Assembly: GCF_000740775.1 (NCBI RefSeq)
Contig: NZ_JFGS01000002.1
Coordinates: 62,001-126,000 of the forward strand
Direction: 5' to 3'
Origin: Haematobacter missouriensis
Lineage (GTDB): Bacteria > Pseudomonadota > Alphaproteobacteria > Rhodobacterales > Rhodobacteraceae
Length of the DNA: 64,000 nucleotides
Position numbers and translations under genes: made by a program. The notes under the pieces were generated by a model. That model made no database searches. It was given only the letters and a program-made list of their open reading frames with translations, and was not told the DNA's origin. This document shows, one piece after another, positions 26,516-35,291 of the stretch (the stretch's first letter is position 1; each line of letters starts with the position of its first letter).

Positions 26516-26520
26516 CAGGT

Positions 26521-26637
26521 TTCTGAATAAGGCTTTTGGGGCTGTATTGGAGCGGGAAGCATCCGCAAGCCGACAAACTTCGGCCCGAAATCCAGACATT
26601 TCGGATCACACCGGGCCGATTTCCCGATTTTCAAGCG
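26521..26637 (-). repeat. Diverged 117-bp repeat, copy A (inverted relative to copy B)
   Basis: Read on the minus strand, this stretch and copy B at 28869-28985 align without gaps over 39 codons with 18 identical residues: both carry KSAR, then KC-x-DF, F-xx-LR and AP-x-QP-x-KP in register. It starts six bases after the cobD stop. There is no start codon or ribosome site tied to it, so it is annotated as a repeat, although conservation is easier to see in translation. Confidence 0.65.
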
Positions 26638-26728
26638 TTGGGTATGAGACGCGTGAACTTTTACAGCAGCCTGCCAAGGGCCTTGCCCGGATACCACCCC
26701 GCCCTAGCTTCGCGAAAGGAGGACCCCC

Positions 26729-27913
26729 ATGCGCGCCACCCTGTTCCCTGCCCTGCTGGGCCTTGTCGCCCTCGCGGGCACCGCATCCGCCCAAAGCGTG
26801 CCCTGCGGCGGCGACTTCGGACGCTTCGTCGCCGGCCTGAAGCAGGAAGCGGGCGCGAACGGTCACTCCGCACAGGCCGCCGACCGCTTCTTCGCCAACG
26901 TGCGCCGCGACCCCAAAGTGATCGCCGCCGACAATTCGCAAGGCGTCTTCCGCAAGACATTCACCGATTTCTCCAGCGCGCTCATCAGCGGGAACCGGAT
27001 GGCCAACGGCGTGGCCAACGGCAAGAAATACGCCGGACTGCTCAAGGAGGCGGAGCGGCGCTACGGCGTGCCGCCGGGGGTGATCCTTGCCTTCTGGGGA
27101 TTCGAGACCGACTACGGCGCCGTGCAGGGCAACTTCAACACGGCGAATGCGCTCGTCACCCTCGCGCATGACTGCCGCCGTCCCGACCTGTTCCGCCCGC
27201 AGGTATTCGCCGCGCTCTCACTCTACGAAAAGGGCGCGTTCGACCCGGCCACCACCACCGGAGCCTGGGCAGGGGAGATCGGGATGATCCAGATGCTGCC
27301 CAAGGACATCCTCGAACGCGGGGTGGACGGCGATGGCGACGGGCGGGTGACGCTGAAAACCTCCATCCCCGACGCGATCATGTCGGGTGGACGGATGCTT
27401 GCCGATCACGGCTGGAGGCGTGGGGAGCCATGGCTTCAGGAAGTCACGGTTCCCGACCAGATGGACTGGAGCCTGAGCGGGCTGGACACGCCGCGCCCCG
27501 CTGCGGACTGGCTGCGCATGGGGGTGAAGCCGCGCGGCGGCGGCAAGGTCGCCGCCAACCTGAACGCGGCCCTGCTACTGCCGCAGGGGCGCAAGGGCCC
27601 GGCATTCCTCGCCTATCCGAACTATTATGTGTTCTTCGACTGGAACAAGAGTTTCGTCTATGTGACGACCGCCGCCTATTTCGCCACCCGCCTCTCGGGC
27701 GCCCCGGCCTTTGACCCCGGCAACCCGGACCCGCCGCTCACCGACGCGCAGATGACCCTGCTTCAGCAGAAGCTCACCGCGCACGGTCATGATGTGGGCG
27801 CGATAGATGGCGTCCTGGGCGCGATGACCCGCAGCGCCGTGCAGAAGGAGCAGGCGCGCCTCGGCCTGCCCGCGGATGCATGGCCCACCCGAACCCTTCT
27901 GGACAGGCTCTGA
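26729..27913 (+). CDS. Lytic murein transglycosylase, MltB family, with peptidoglycan-binding domain
   Basis: 394 residues. Signal peptide at residues 1-21 (ASA-QS cleavage). The SLT_2/MltB domain spans about residues 30-320: the catalytic Glu is in LAFWGFETDYGAVQG, and WAGEIGMIQMLPKDIL is a conserved substrate-cleft motif. A PG_binding_1 domain closes the protein (LTDAQMTLLQQKLTAHG ... VDGVLGAMTRSAV-like). It cleaves the glycan backbone of murein with formation of 1,6-anhydro ends. AAAGGAGG stands before the ATG. Followed four bases later by the MOSC gene. Confidence 0.93.
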   Translation: MRATLFPALLGLVALAGTASAQSVPCGGDFGRFVAGLKQEAGANGHSAQAADRFFANVRRDPKVIAADNSQGVFRKTFTDFSSALISGNRMANGVANGKKYAGLLKEAERRYGVPPGVILAFWGFETDYGAVQGNFNTANALVTLAHDCRRPDLFRPQVFAALSLYEKGAFDPATTTGAWAGEIGMIQMLPKDILERGVDGDGDGRVTLKTSIPDAIMSGGRMLADHGWRRGEPWLQEVTVPDQMDWSLSGLDTPRPAADWLRMGVKPRGGGKVAANLNAALLLPQGRKGPAFLAYPNYYVFFDWNKSFVYVTTAAYFATRLSGAPAFDPGNPDPPLTDAQMTLLQQKLTAHGHDVGAIDGVLGAMTRSAVQKEQARLGLPADAWPTRTLLDRL

Positions 27914-27916
27914 CCC

Positions 27917-28462
27917 ATGACGCAAGCGACCGCTGAAACACTTGCCGATGCTCTACCCCATGTGCTTGCCGCGCCAAAGGACGATGCACCGATCAGGACG
28001 CTCTGTTTCCGCCGGGGCTTCGGAAAGCGCGACTTCCGCGACAGCCTGACCCTTACCGTCGCGGAGGGCGTGCCCGGCGAGCGCTGGATGAAACATCCCT
28101 GGATGAAGCTGGCGGATGGTAGCCCTGACCCTCGCATACAGATATCCATTCTCGGCACCCGCGTGGTGGAGGCTGTGGTGACAGAGCCGGAGATGCTCCA
28201 TCCCGGCGACACCATCGTCGCGGATATGGATTTCTCGGAGGAGAACCTCCCCGTCGGCACACGGCTTCGGATCGGTACAGCAGTGGTGGAAGTATCCGAC
28301 CTGTGGAACGATGCCTGCGTGAAGTGGAAAAAACGCTACGGCAAGCCCGCCTTCGACTGGATCCGTGCCCCCGGTCACGCAGAACTGAGGCTCCGGGGTG
28401 TGCTCTGCCGGATCGTAGAGGACGGGGAAGTGACGCTGGCGGATCGCATTCGCAAGATTTAG
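27917..28462 (+). CDS. MOSC domain protein (molybdenum cofactor sulfurase C-terminal-like)
   Basis: 181 residues made almost entirely of a MOSC domain: DSLTLTVAEGVPGERWMKHPWM, the QISIL segment, and the C-terminal WNDACVKWKKRYG ... LRGVLCRIVEDGEV with the conserved Cys thought to carry sulfur or bind Moco. No signal peptide. Such stand-alone proteins are predicted sulfur carriers or bind N-hydroxylated substrates as in MOSC reductases; function here is unproven. Three bases after the transglycosylase stop, so probably one transcript. Confidence 0.85.
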   Translation: MTQATAETLADALPHVLAAPKDDAPIRTLCFRRGFGKRDFRDSLTLTVAEGVPGERWMKHPWMKLADGSPDPRIQISILGTRVVEAVVTEPEMLHPGDTIVADMDFSEENLPVGTRLRIGTAVVEVSDLWNDACVKWKKRYGKPAFDWIRAPGHAELRLRGVLCRIVEDGEVTLADRIRKI

Positions 28463-28526
28463 CGCCGCTGCAGGAACCGGGTCGGGTCGTGAACGTTTCC
28501 ACTGCATTGAAATGGAGGAGGAAACC

Positions 28527-28706
28527 ATGGCAAAAACTTACCTCGTCGCAGCCCTTCTTTGCGTTTCGGTCGTCGCCGCTTGCGGCAATACACGTGGGCA
28601 GCGGGTTGCCACCGGTGCGCTTGGCGGCGCCGCTGCGGGGCAGGTGATCGCCAAGGAGCCCATCGCAGGGGCGGCCGTCGGTGGACTTATTGGTGCTGTC
28701 CGCTAA
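28527..28706 (+). CDS. Small glycine-zipper lipoprotein (59 aa)
   Basis: A short lipoprotein: hydrophobic N-terminus followed by the lipobox VVAAC, so Cys is lipidated after cleavage at about residue 19. The mature part is 41 residues and contains a glycine zipper (GALGGAAAGQVI and AGAAVGGLIGAV), which packs in membranes. A GGAGGAGG site precedes the ATG. It resembles YgdI/entericidin-like small lipoproteins only in layout. Role unknown, probably outer-membrane associated. Confidence 0.75.
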   Translation: MAKTYLVAALLCVSVVAACGNTRGQRVATGALGGAAAGQVIAKEPIAGAAVGGLIGAVR

Positions 28707-28868
28707 GCATCAGATAGATTCCTGACAAATATCCGACGCGGAATGATAGCTGCCAGATTGACGGCAGTTTAACAAGCGAGGGCGAGTCGCTCACAGCGGG
28801 ATTGCGCTACCCGAGGGAAGCTGCGGGCGCAGGTGCGTTGGCGGGCTTCTGAGAAGCGTCTTGCCCAA

Positions 28869-28985
28869 GCGCCGGAAATCCGCAAATCGGCGCGAAAACG
28901 CCGGAAGTGTAGTGATTTCCAGCTGAATTTCTTCAGATTGCGAACTATTTTCGCTCCAGCACAGCCCAGAAAGCCTTTTCAGCGC
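28869..28985 (+). repeat. Diverged 117-bp repeat, copy B
   Basis: Partner of copy A at 26521-26637 in opposite orientation. It lies inside a 67-codon open frame (28833-29036, ending LGGQMG) with no convincing ribosome site. The translated stretch KSAR-xxx-KC-x-DF-xxx-F-xx-LR is shared. The two copies flank the transglycosylase, MOSC and lipoprotein genes. Confidence 0.65.
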
Positions 28986-29096
28986 CTGCTGGACGAGGGT
29001 TCTGTGCTTGCAGGGTTAGGGGGTCAAATGGGTTAACGCTCAGGACCCACTGATGTGAGTCGCTCGATCTGATTCAGGCTCCTGAGGAGGCTGGAT

Positions 29097-29303
29097 ATAA
29101 GTGACCTGTATTGGCTGACGGACGAGCGGATGGCTCGGCTGGCGTGTTATTTTCCCAAGACCCACGGCAAGCCGCGTGTTAACGACCACCGAGTGTTGAG
29201 CGGGATCATCTTCATCAACCTCAACGGCCTGCGCTGGCGGGATGCGCCGGCGGCCTATGGCCATCGTGCCGCGTCAGCGGGCTATGCCGCATTGTGTCGC
29301 TGA
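29097..29303 (+). pseudogene. IS5-family (IS427-type) transposase fragment, inactivated
   Basis: The translation reads SDLYWLTDERMARLACYFPK, then THGKPRVNDHRVLSGIIFIN and GLRWRDAPAAYG, matching the N-terminus of IS427-group transposases. The expected start codon (before SDLYW) is ATA, the frame goes out of homology after AAYG, and it reaches a stop at 29301. No DDE catalytic residues or right end are seen. The left terminal repeat may lie in 29040-29096. A relic of a transposition event. Confidence 0.85.
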
Positions 29304-29829
29304 CAGAGGCTCGGTCGGCGGGCGGGGGGTTCGGATGCTGAGCGGTGTTGAATCGGTCTGCCTCGATCCCATGAAATCCGCTATCGGCTCGGCCTCCCAC
29401 CCTCCAGACGCGCGGCTTTGGGGGCCGAACCGCCGTGCGACCGGCCTGTGGCGTTCTAAGCCTCCGTTTCCGACTTCGGATGAGCGGCCGAGCCATGTTT
29501 CTCGATCGCCACTGGACGGCGCCAATACCGCGAACGCCCGCGCCAGCACCTCCACCTCCGCCTGACCCAAGCGGACTGACGATGTTAAAGCATCTGCTGT
29601 GGGCAATAGACCGCAGGCGCGGCCTTCAGCGCATGGTTCGGTTCGGTATAAGGACGATGCCCGGATCAACCCCGGGTGCGACCGGATACCAATTCCGAGG
29701 GTTCCGCGGCAACGGAGGCAGAAGCCAGCCAAACGGCCATGAATCGGCCAGAACGCGCAAGCTGTTCCCTGCCTCATCGCCGACGATTACGCTTTAGCCA
29801 ATCGAACGATCCCATTCACGGGTCCGGGA
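29304..29829. other. 526-bp region without a gene
   Basis: No frame shows a ribosome site and protein-like composition, and no further transposase homology was recognised. It probably represents decayed DNA beside the IS fragment, downstream of smc. Confidence 0.6.
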
Positions 29830-32800
29830 CTATGCCACCAGTGCCTCCGCCCGTGTCAGATCGACGGAGACGAGCTGACTCACCCCCTGCTCCTGCATGG
29901 TGACACCGAACAGGCGGTCCATCCGGGCCATCGTCACCGCGTGATGCGTAATGACGAGAAAGCGGGTGCCGGTGCGGCGCGTCATCTCGTCCAGCAGATC
30001 GCAGAACCGACCGACATTGGCATCGTCCAGCGGGGCGTCGACCTCGTCGAGCACGCAGATCGGCGCGGGATTGGCAAGAAACACCGCAAAAATCAGCGCC
30101 ATCGCGGTCAACGTCTGTTCCCCGCCTGACAGCAGAGACAGGACGGAGAGCTTCTTGCCCGGCGGCTGGCACATGATCTCCAGCCCGGCCTCCAGCGGAT
30201 CATCCGACTCCACCATCACCAGATCCGCCTCTCCGCCCCCGAACAGATGCGTGAAAAGCTGACGGAAGTTGCGGTTGACCTGATCGAAGGCGGCCAGCAG
30301 CCTTTCCCGCCCCTCCCGGTTCAGCGCGGCGATCCCCGCGCGGAGCTTGGTGACGGCGGCATCCAGATCGGCCCGCTCCACGGCCAGCGTCCCCTGCTCC
30401 TCGGCCAGCGCGCGGGCATCCTCCTCCGCTCGCAGGTTCACCGCGCCCAAGGCCTCCCGCGCGCGGCGGAGCCGGTGGATCTCCTCCTCCGTCTCGCCCG
30501 CGGTCACGGTGACCTCACCCAGACTCGCAGCCAGCGCGGCGGGCTCCGTCTCCGCCTCCTCCCGGATGCGGTCGGCGGCCTCCGCGCCCACAAGCGCGGC
30601 GGCATCGGCACGGGCGATGGCCGATGCCCGCTCCTCCCGGTTGTCCGAGGCAAGACGCTCGGCCGCCCGCTCCGCCGCCTCCGCCTCCGCCAGCGCGCGT
30701 TCCGCCGATTGCAACGCGGGGCGTGCGCGGGCCTCCCGGGCTCCGGCGAGGTCAAGATCAGCAGCGAGCGCTTCCGCCCGCGCGGCAAGCGCCTCCGGCA
30801 CGGCACGGGCGCGGGCAAGATCGGTAGCGACAGCCGCCTCCCGCCCGTCCATCTCACGGGCACGTCCCTCTGCGGCGGAGAGCCGTTCGGCCCAGCGCGC
30901 CTGTTCGCGCGAAACCTCCGCCGCCCGCCGCTCCCGCGCAGCGCCCTGACGGCGGATGTCCTCCGTCGCGGCACGGCGGTGCAGTGTGGTGGCCCGCGCC
31001 TGCTCCACCGCGCGCCGTGCGGCGGCTGCATCCTCGCGCAGTCCGTCAAGCGGCGGGAAGGCGGCCATCGCCACACGGGCCTCCTCCACCTCCTCCGCCG
31101 CGCGTTCTGCCTGCTCCCGATGCCCATGGGCGGCGAGGCGGGTCGTCTCCATCCGGCCTTCGGCCACCGAACGCTCCGTCTCCGCCCGGTTCAGCGCCCG
31201 GCTTGCCTCCGCCAGCCGCTGCTCCGCCTCCTTGCGGGCCATCCGGGCGGATTTCTCGGCCACGGCTGCGGCGGCAAGGGCGTCCGCCAGCGCCTCATGT
31301 CCCTCGCGCAGCGTCTCCGCCCGCGCCTCCGCCTCCGCCAGTTCCACCCGCAGCGTGGCGAGGCGGTTGCGCTGCGCCAGTTGCCGGGCAGCATCCGACA
31401 CGCCGTCCCCCGCGACGCGGACGAGCCCGTCCCAGCGGAACAGATCCCCCTCTCGCGTCACGAGCCGCACTCCGGGCATGAGCGCCGGGAGCAGCGCCGC
31501 CGCCCGATCCGCCGTCGCTACGCCGATGCGCGACAGCCGACGGGCAAGCGCCAGCGGGCCATCGACATGCCGGGCCAGCGGCTCCACCCCCTCGGGCAGT
31601 CGGTCCTCCCGCAGCGGCGGCAGGTGTCGCCAGCCGGATCCGTCGCTCTCCCGCTCCGGCAGGTCGAGGTCATCGGCGAGCGCCGCGCCCAGCGCCTTTT
31701 CATAGCCTGCGGAGACCGCCACCTGATCCAGCACCCGGCTGCTCTTGCCGCGCGCCTGCTCCACCATCCGGCCGAGCGTCGTGACCTCGGCCGAGATCGC
31801 ACGCACGACGGCTTCGGCGGCGGTGCGCTGGGTGCGGGCCTCGCCCTCCTCTCCCTGAACGCGCCGAAGCCGGGTCTCCGCCGCAATGATCGCTTCCTCC
31901 GCGATCTCCAGGGCACAAGCGCCTGCCTCCTGTCCTTCTGCCGCGGCCTCCACGGCTTCGACGGCACGCGCGCGGAGCTGCTCGGCCTCCTCCGCTTGCG
32001 CGCTGGCCCGGGCGGCGTCGCGGAGGCTCCGTTCCGCCACGGTTTCGGCGGCGGAGAGCCGCCTCTGGCCGCTCTCGTGATCGGCGACGGCGCGGGCCAG
32101 CGTTTCCGTCAGTCCCACAAGCCGCGCCTCCGCTTCGGCAAGCACAGCTGCCGCGGTCTCCGCCGACTCCTCCGCCTCCTCAAGACGTTCCTCATGCCCC
32201 TCGCCCGCCTGCAGAAGCGCGTGTGCCTCCTCCTCCAGCCGGCGGAGCGTTTCGCCCGCGTCCCGGTGGAGCGCGGCTTCCCGCTCCCGGTCGGCGGCAA
32301 GCTGGTCCGCCCGCGCGCGCAGGGCCGCAACCGCCTCTCCCGCGCGTGCCTCCTCCTCCGCAAGGGCCGCCTGCTGGAGACGCAGACGTTCCACGACAGC
32401 GGTGGCGATGGAGGCCTCCTCCCTCAGCCCCGGAATTTCGGCGGCGAGGTCCGTGCGGAGGGCGGCGGCTTCCTCTGCCGCGACCCCTGTCTCCGCAGCT
32501 TTGCGGGAGGCCTGCTCCGCCCCGGTCCGTGCTACTTCCGCGGCGGCGACAGCCTCCTGCCAGCGGGCAAGCAGCAAGGCGCCCTCCGCCCGGCGAAGCG
32601 CCGCGCCGATCTCCCGGTAGCGGGCCGCCTGCCGTGCCTGCTTCTCCAGCATGCGCATCTGCTGGAGAAACTGCTCCAGCATGTCATCGACGCGCTCAAG
32701 ATTCTGGGTGGTGGCGGACAGCCGCAACTCCGCCTCGTGCCGGCGCTGATAAAGGCCGGAGATCCCCGCCGCTTCCTCCAGTATCCGCCGCCGGGCCTGC

Positions 32801-33270
32801 GGACGGGCGTTGATGAGTTCGGCGATCTGACCCTGCCGGACCAATGCGGGCGAATGCGCGCCTGTGGAGGCGTCCGCGAACAGCATCTGCACATCCCGCG
32901 CCCGAACATCCTTGCCGTTCACCCGATAGGCCGAACCCTGATCGCGGGTGATCCGTCGCACGATATCCAGCGCATCGGTGTCATTGAAGGCGGGGGGGGC
33001 CAACCGCTCGCTGTTGTCGATGCTGAGCGCCACCTCTGCAAAGCCCCGCGCGGAGCGGGAGGCCGCGCCCGCAAAGATCACATCCTCCATCCCGCCGCCC
33101 CGCATCGCGCTTGGCCGGGTTTCCCCCATCACCCAGCGCAACGCTTCCAGCAGGTTCGACTTGCCGCAGCCGTTCGGACCGACGACCCCCGTCAGCCCCT
33201 CGGCGATGACGAGGTCGGTCGGATCGACGAAACTCTTGAAGCCGTTGAGCCTGAGCCGTACGAAGCGCAA
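29830..33270 (-). CDS. smc: Chromosome segregation SMC protein
   Basis: 1146 residues. Walker A lies in VVGPNGCGKSNLLEALRWVM near the N-terminus. Two long Ala/Glu/Arg-rich coiled coils flank a hinge (about residues 480-620). The C-terminal ABC signature is LLSGGEQTLTAMAL with Walker B ICVLDEVDAPLDD. It forms the condensin ring with ScpA and ScpB, encoded here at 53.5-55.2 kb. The start is probably TTG at 33270, giving the conserved RFVRLRLNGFKSFVD beginning with a GGGAAGG site six bases upstream; ATG starts further up would add residues overlapping the divergent gene. Confidence 0.94.
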   Translation of the reverse strand: MRFVRLRLNGFKSFVDPTDLVIAEGLTGVVGPNGCGKSNLLEALRWVMGETRPSAMRGGGMEDVIFAGAASRSARGFAEVALSIDNSERLAPPAFNDTDALDIVRRITRDQGSAYRVNGKDVRARDVQMLFADASTGAHSPALVRQGQIAELINARPQARRRILEEAAGISGLYQRRHEAELRLSATTQNLERVDDMLEQFLQQMRMLEKQARQAARYREIGAALRRAEGALLLARWQEAVAAAEVARTGAEQASRKAAETGVAAEEAAALRTDLAAEIPGLREEASIATAVVERLRLQQAALAEEEARAGEAVAALRARADQLAADREREAALHRDAGETLRRLEEEAHALLQAGEGHEERLEEAEESAETAAAVLAEAEARLVGLTETLARAVADHESGQRRLSAAETVAERSLRDAARASAQAEEAEQLRARAVEAVEAAAEGQEAGACALEIAEEAIIAAETRLRRVQGEEGEARTQRTAAEAVVRAISAEVTTLGRMVEQARGKSSRVLDQVAVSAGYEKALGAALADDLDLPERESDGSGWRHLPPLREDRLPEGVEPLARHVDGPLALARRLSRIGVATADRAAALLPALMPGVRLVTREGDLFRWDGLVRVAGDGVSDAARQLAQRNRLATLRVELAEAEARAETLREGHEALADALAAAAVAEKSARMARKEAEQRLAEASRALNRAETERSVAEGRMETTRLAAHGHREQAERAAEEVEEARVAMAAFPPLDGLREDAAAARRAVEQARATTLHRRAATEDIRRQGAARERRAAEVSREQARWAERLSAAEGRAREMDGREAAVATDLARARAVPEALAARAEALAADLDLAGAREARARPALQSAERALAEAEAAERAAERLASDNREERASAIARADAAALVGAEAADRIREEAETEPAALAASLGEVTVTAGETEEEIHRLRRAREALGAVNLRAEEDARALAEEQGTLAVERADLDAAVTKLRAGIAALNREGRERLLAAFDQVNRNFRQLFTHLFGGGEADLVMVESDDPLEAGLEIMCQPPGKKLSVLSLLSGGEQTLTAMALIFAVFLANPAPICVLDEVDAPLDDANVGRFCDLLDEMTRRTGTRFLVITHHAVTMARMDRLFGVTMQEQGVSQLVSVDLTRAEALVA

Positions 33271-33385
33271 GGAGAACCTTCCCTCTGGAGTGGAGCGGCA
33301 TCCTAGGGCTAAACCTGCTGCCTGTCGATCACATCCCCAGCAGCGGCAGCCAGACCCGGCATTGCCACAACATCTGGACCCAGAC

Positions 33386-34201
33386 ATGATCTCGATCACC
33401 CCCGAAAGCCCCCTCACGCCGGATGGCCGCGCCCTTGTCGCGGAAAGTCAGGCTCATATGGAAGCGGTGTTTCCGGAGGGCGGGATCTTCACCCTGACGG
33501 CGGAGGAGATCGCCGCCGCCTCCGGCGTCTTCCTGATCGCGCGGGAGGAGGGACGGGCGCTCGGTTGCGTGGCGCTGGTGACCCGGACAGGTTACGGAGA
33601 GGTCAAGCGGCTCTGGATGCGCCCCGCCGCCCGCGGACGGGGCGTGGCACGCAGCCTCATGATCACGCTCGAGCGGGAGGCCCATTCCGCGGGCTGCCGC
33701 CTGATGCGGCTGGAGACCGGCCCGGCGCTGCCTGCTGCCGTGGCGCTCTATCGCACGCTCGGCTACCGCGAGCGGGGGCCATTCGGCGACTACGATCCCC
33801 ACCCCGACAGCCTGTTCATGGAAAAGTCCCTCCCGCGCGAAGGGCACTGCCTCTGCGGGCGTATCCGGTACCGCGCGGAGGGGGAGGTGATCTGGCAGCT
33901 TCATTGCCACTGCGAAAGCTGCCGCCGAGCGACCTCCTCCCCGATGACGAGCTTCTTTGCAGTCAGGGATGGCGGCTGGCGCTGGATGGGCGAGGAACCG
34001 GCGAGCTACGCCTCCTCCCCCGGTGTTACGCGCTATTTCTGCCCCACATGCGGCTCACCCATGGGTTATCGTCCGGCAAAGGGCGGCGAAATGCATTTCT
34101 ATGCCTGCTCCCAGGACGATCCTGCTGCCTTCGCGCCCGAAGGCCATGACTTCCCGGAGGAGCGCCTGCCCTGGCTTCCCCCGTCTGATCGCGGATCCTG
34201 A
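33386..34201 (+). CDS. Fusion of GNAT acetyltransferase and GFA (Mss4-like) domain
   Basis: 271 residues with two domains. Residues 1-150 are a GNAT acetyltransferase: RLWMRPAARGRGVARSLM is the acetyl-CoA loop (RxxGxG/A), followed by ALYRTLGYRERGPFGDY. Residues 155-265 form a glutathione-dependent formaldehyde-activating (GFA) domain with zinc-binding GHCLCG, CHCESCRRAT and FCPTCGSP. These two normally occur as separate proteins. No stop or frameshift lies between them. The start ATG at 33386 lacks a strong ribosome site. Divergent from smc. Substrates unknown. Confidence 0.85.
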   Translation: MISITPESPLTPDGRALVAESQAHMEAVFPEGGIFTLTAEEIAAASGVFLIAREEGRALGCVALVTRTGYGEVKRLWMRPAARGRGVARSLMITLEREAHSAGCRLMRLETGPALPAAVALYRTLGYRERGPFGDYDPHPDSLFMEKSLPREGHCLCGRIRYRAEGEVIWQLHCHCESCRRATSSPMTSFFAVRDGGWRWMGEEPASYASSPGVTRYFCPTCGSPMGYRPAKGGEMHFYACSQDDPAAFAPEGHDFPEERLPWLPPSDRGS

Positions 34202-34296
34202 CCTCGGCGCGCATCGGTTGGACGAAAGTCCCGCAGAGATCACAAGGCACTCCGCTTCGGCGCTCCCGCATCCTCACACAGGCAAACCTCCGGCCC

Positions 34297-34785
34297 ATGA
34301 CACCCCGTATCGCGACCCCCACAGATTTCCCGCAGATCCTCCGGCTGATCCGGGAGAGCTTCGCCTATATGGACGCGCGGATCGACCCGCCCTCCTCCAT
34401 GCACCGGATGTCGGTCGCCTCCATCGCCGAGCAGGCGGAAACGGGGGAGGTCTGGCTGATCGACGGGCCTGCGGAGCCGCAGGCCTGCGTCTTCCTGACA
34501 CCGCAGGCAGAGGCGCTCTATCTCGGCAAGCTCGCGGTGGCGGCGGCGGCGCGCGGCCAGGGCCTCTCCCGGCGGCTGGTGGCCTTGGCGGAAACACGCG
34601 CCCGTGCGCTCGGCTACGCAGCGCTCGAACTCCAGACCAGGGTGGAACTGGTGGAGAATCACGCGATCTTTGCCGCGATGGGGTTCCACCGCGTCGCGGA
34701 GACAGCCCACCCCGGCTATGCGCGTCCGACATCCTTCACCTGGAGAAAGGCCGTAAGCGCAGAAGCGCCGTCTCCCGCCGCCTGA
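34297..34785 (+). CDS. GNAT-family N-acetyltransferase
   Basis: 162 residues. Core motifs: ALYLGKLAVAAAARGQGLSR holds the acetyl-CoA pyrophosphate loop, and MGFHRVAETAHPGYARPTS is the C-terminal strand region. The last 14 residues (WRKAVSAEAPSPAA) are encoded by copy 1 of a 48-bp interspersed repeat, so the natural C-terminus may have been replaced. Two more repeat copies lie downstream. The frame start has only a weak ribosome site. Substrate unknown. Confidence 0.82.
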   Translation: MTPRIATPTDFPQILRLIRESFAYMDARIDPPSSMHRMSVASIAEQAETGEVWLIDGPAEPQACVFLTPQAEALYLGKLAVAAAARGQGLSRRLVALAETRARALGYAALELQTRVELVENHAIFAAMGFHRVAETAHPGYARPTSFTWRKAVSAEAPSPAA

Positions 34786-34788
34786 GCC
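34741..34788 (+). repeat. 48-bp interspersed repeat, copy 1 (inside the GNAT gene tail)
   Basis: Shares TGGAGAA, GGCCGT, AGCGCAGAAGC, GTCTCCCGC and CTGAGCC with copy 2 in the same order and spacing (seven mismatches in 48). It encodes the last residues and stop codon of the GNAT gene. Confidence 0.8.
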
Positions 34789-34919
34789 ATCCCGGCGGCC
34801 GACGGGATGGTAGCCGCCCGGTGCTTGCCGGAGACCCTTGGCAAAAGGTGCAGAGCTTCCCTTCTGCGCGATACTTCCCGGAGCGCCGGCCCGCGCCCTG
34901 CCGTGCTCTCGCCGGATCG

Positions 34920-34967
34920 TGGAGAACGGCCGTGAGCGCAGAAGCATTGTCTCCCGCTGGCTGAGCC
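34920..34967 (+). repeat. 48-bp interspersed repeat, copy 2
   Basis: Intergenic. Translated in the frame matching copy 1 it also gives WRTAVSAEALSPAG then stop, so the similarity includes the coding phase. Confidence 0.8.
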
Positions 34968-35094
34968 TCCCCCGCTTGGCGCGCAGACCCTGCGGAGTCG
35001 TCCACCATGCACGCCGCTCCACGCGATGCGTCCCGGAATACCGGTGCGCGGCCCGGCTCGCACGCTCGCCGGATCGTTCCGAAAGACCGGATCG

Positions 35095-35142
35095 TGGAGA
35101 AAGAGCGTGAGCGCAGAAGCGTTGCCGCCCGCCGTCTGGTGA
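35095..35142 (+). repeat. 48-bp interspersed repeat, copy 3 (most diverged)
   Basis: Shares TGGAGAAAG, CGTGAGCGCAGAAGCG and the following CCGCCCGC-like half. About 175 bases after copy 2 and in the same orientation, the same spacing as between copies 1 and 2. Confidence 0.75.
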
Positions 35143-35291
35143 ACACCGCCGCATCTGCCCGACCGGCCCAGCCCGTCTTGCACCTCCCGCCCCAGCGGGC
35201 GTAGCTTCGGAGGTAGCCCCATACGGCGGGCGCGTCCGCTATCGCTCCCGCTGCAGGCGTAGCCTCTGGCCATCCGCAAAAGGTCGCCTCC

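Larger units (their letters stand above)
34786..35291. other. 506-bp intergenic region with repeat copies
   Basis: Between the GNAT gene and lrgA. It contains two repeat copies (34920 and 35095) and related short words such as CTCGCCGGATCGT, but no gene with a ribosome site. Long open frames on the minus strand translate the same repeat and are not considered genes. Confidence 0.6.

Noticed and set aside
30247-33306. A plus-strand open frame of 1019 codons
   Set aside because: It is antisense to smc, whose Walker A, signature and Walker B motifs are intact. Composition is Arg/Pro/Leu-rich, typical of a shadow frame.
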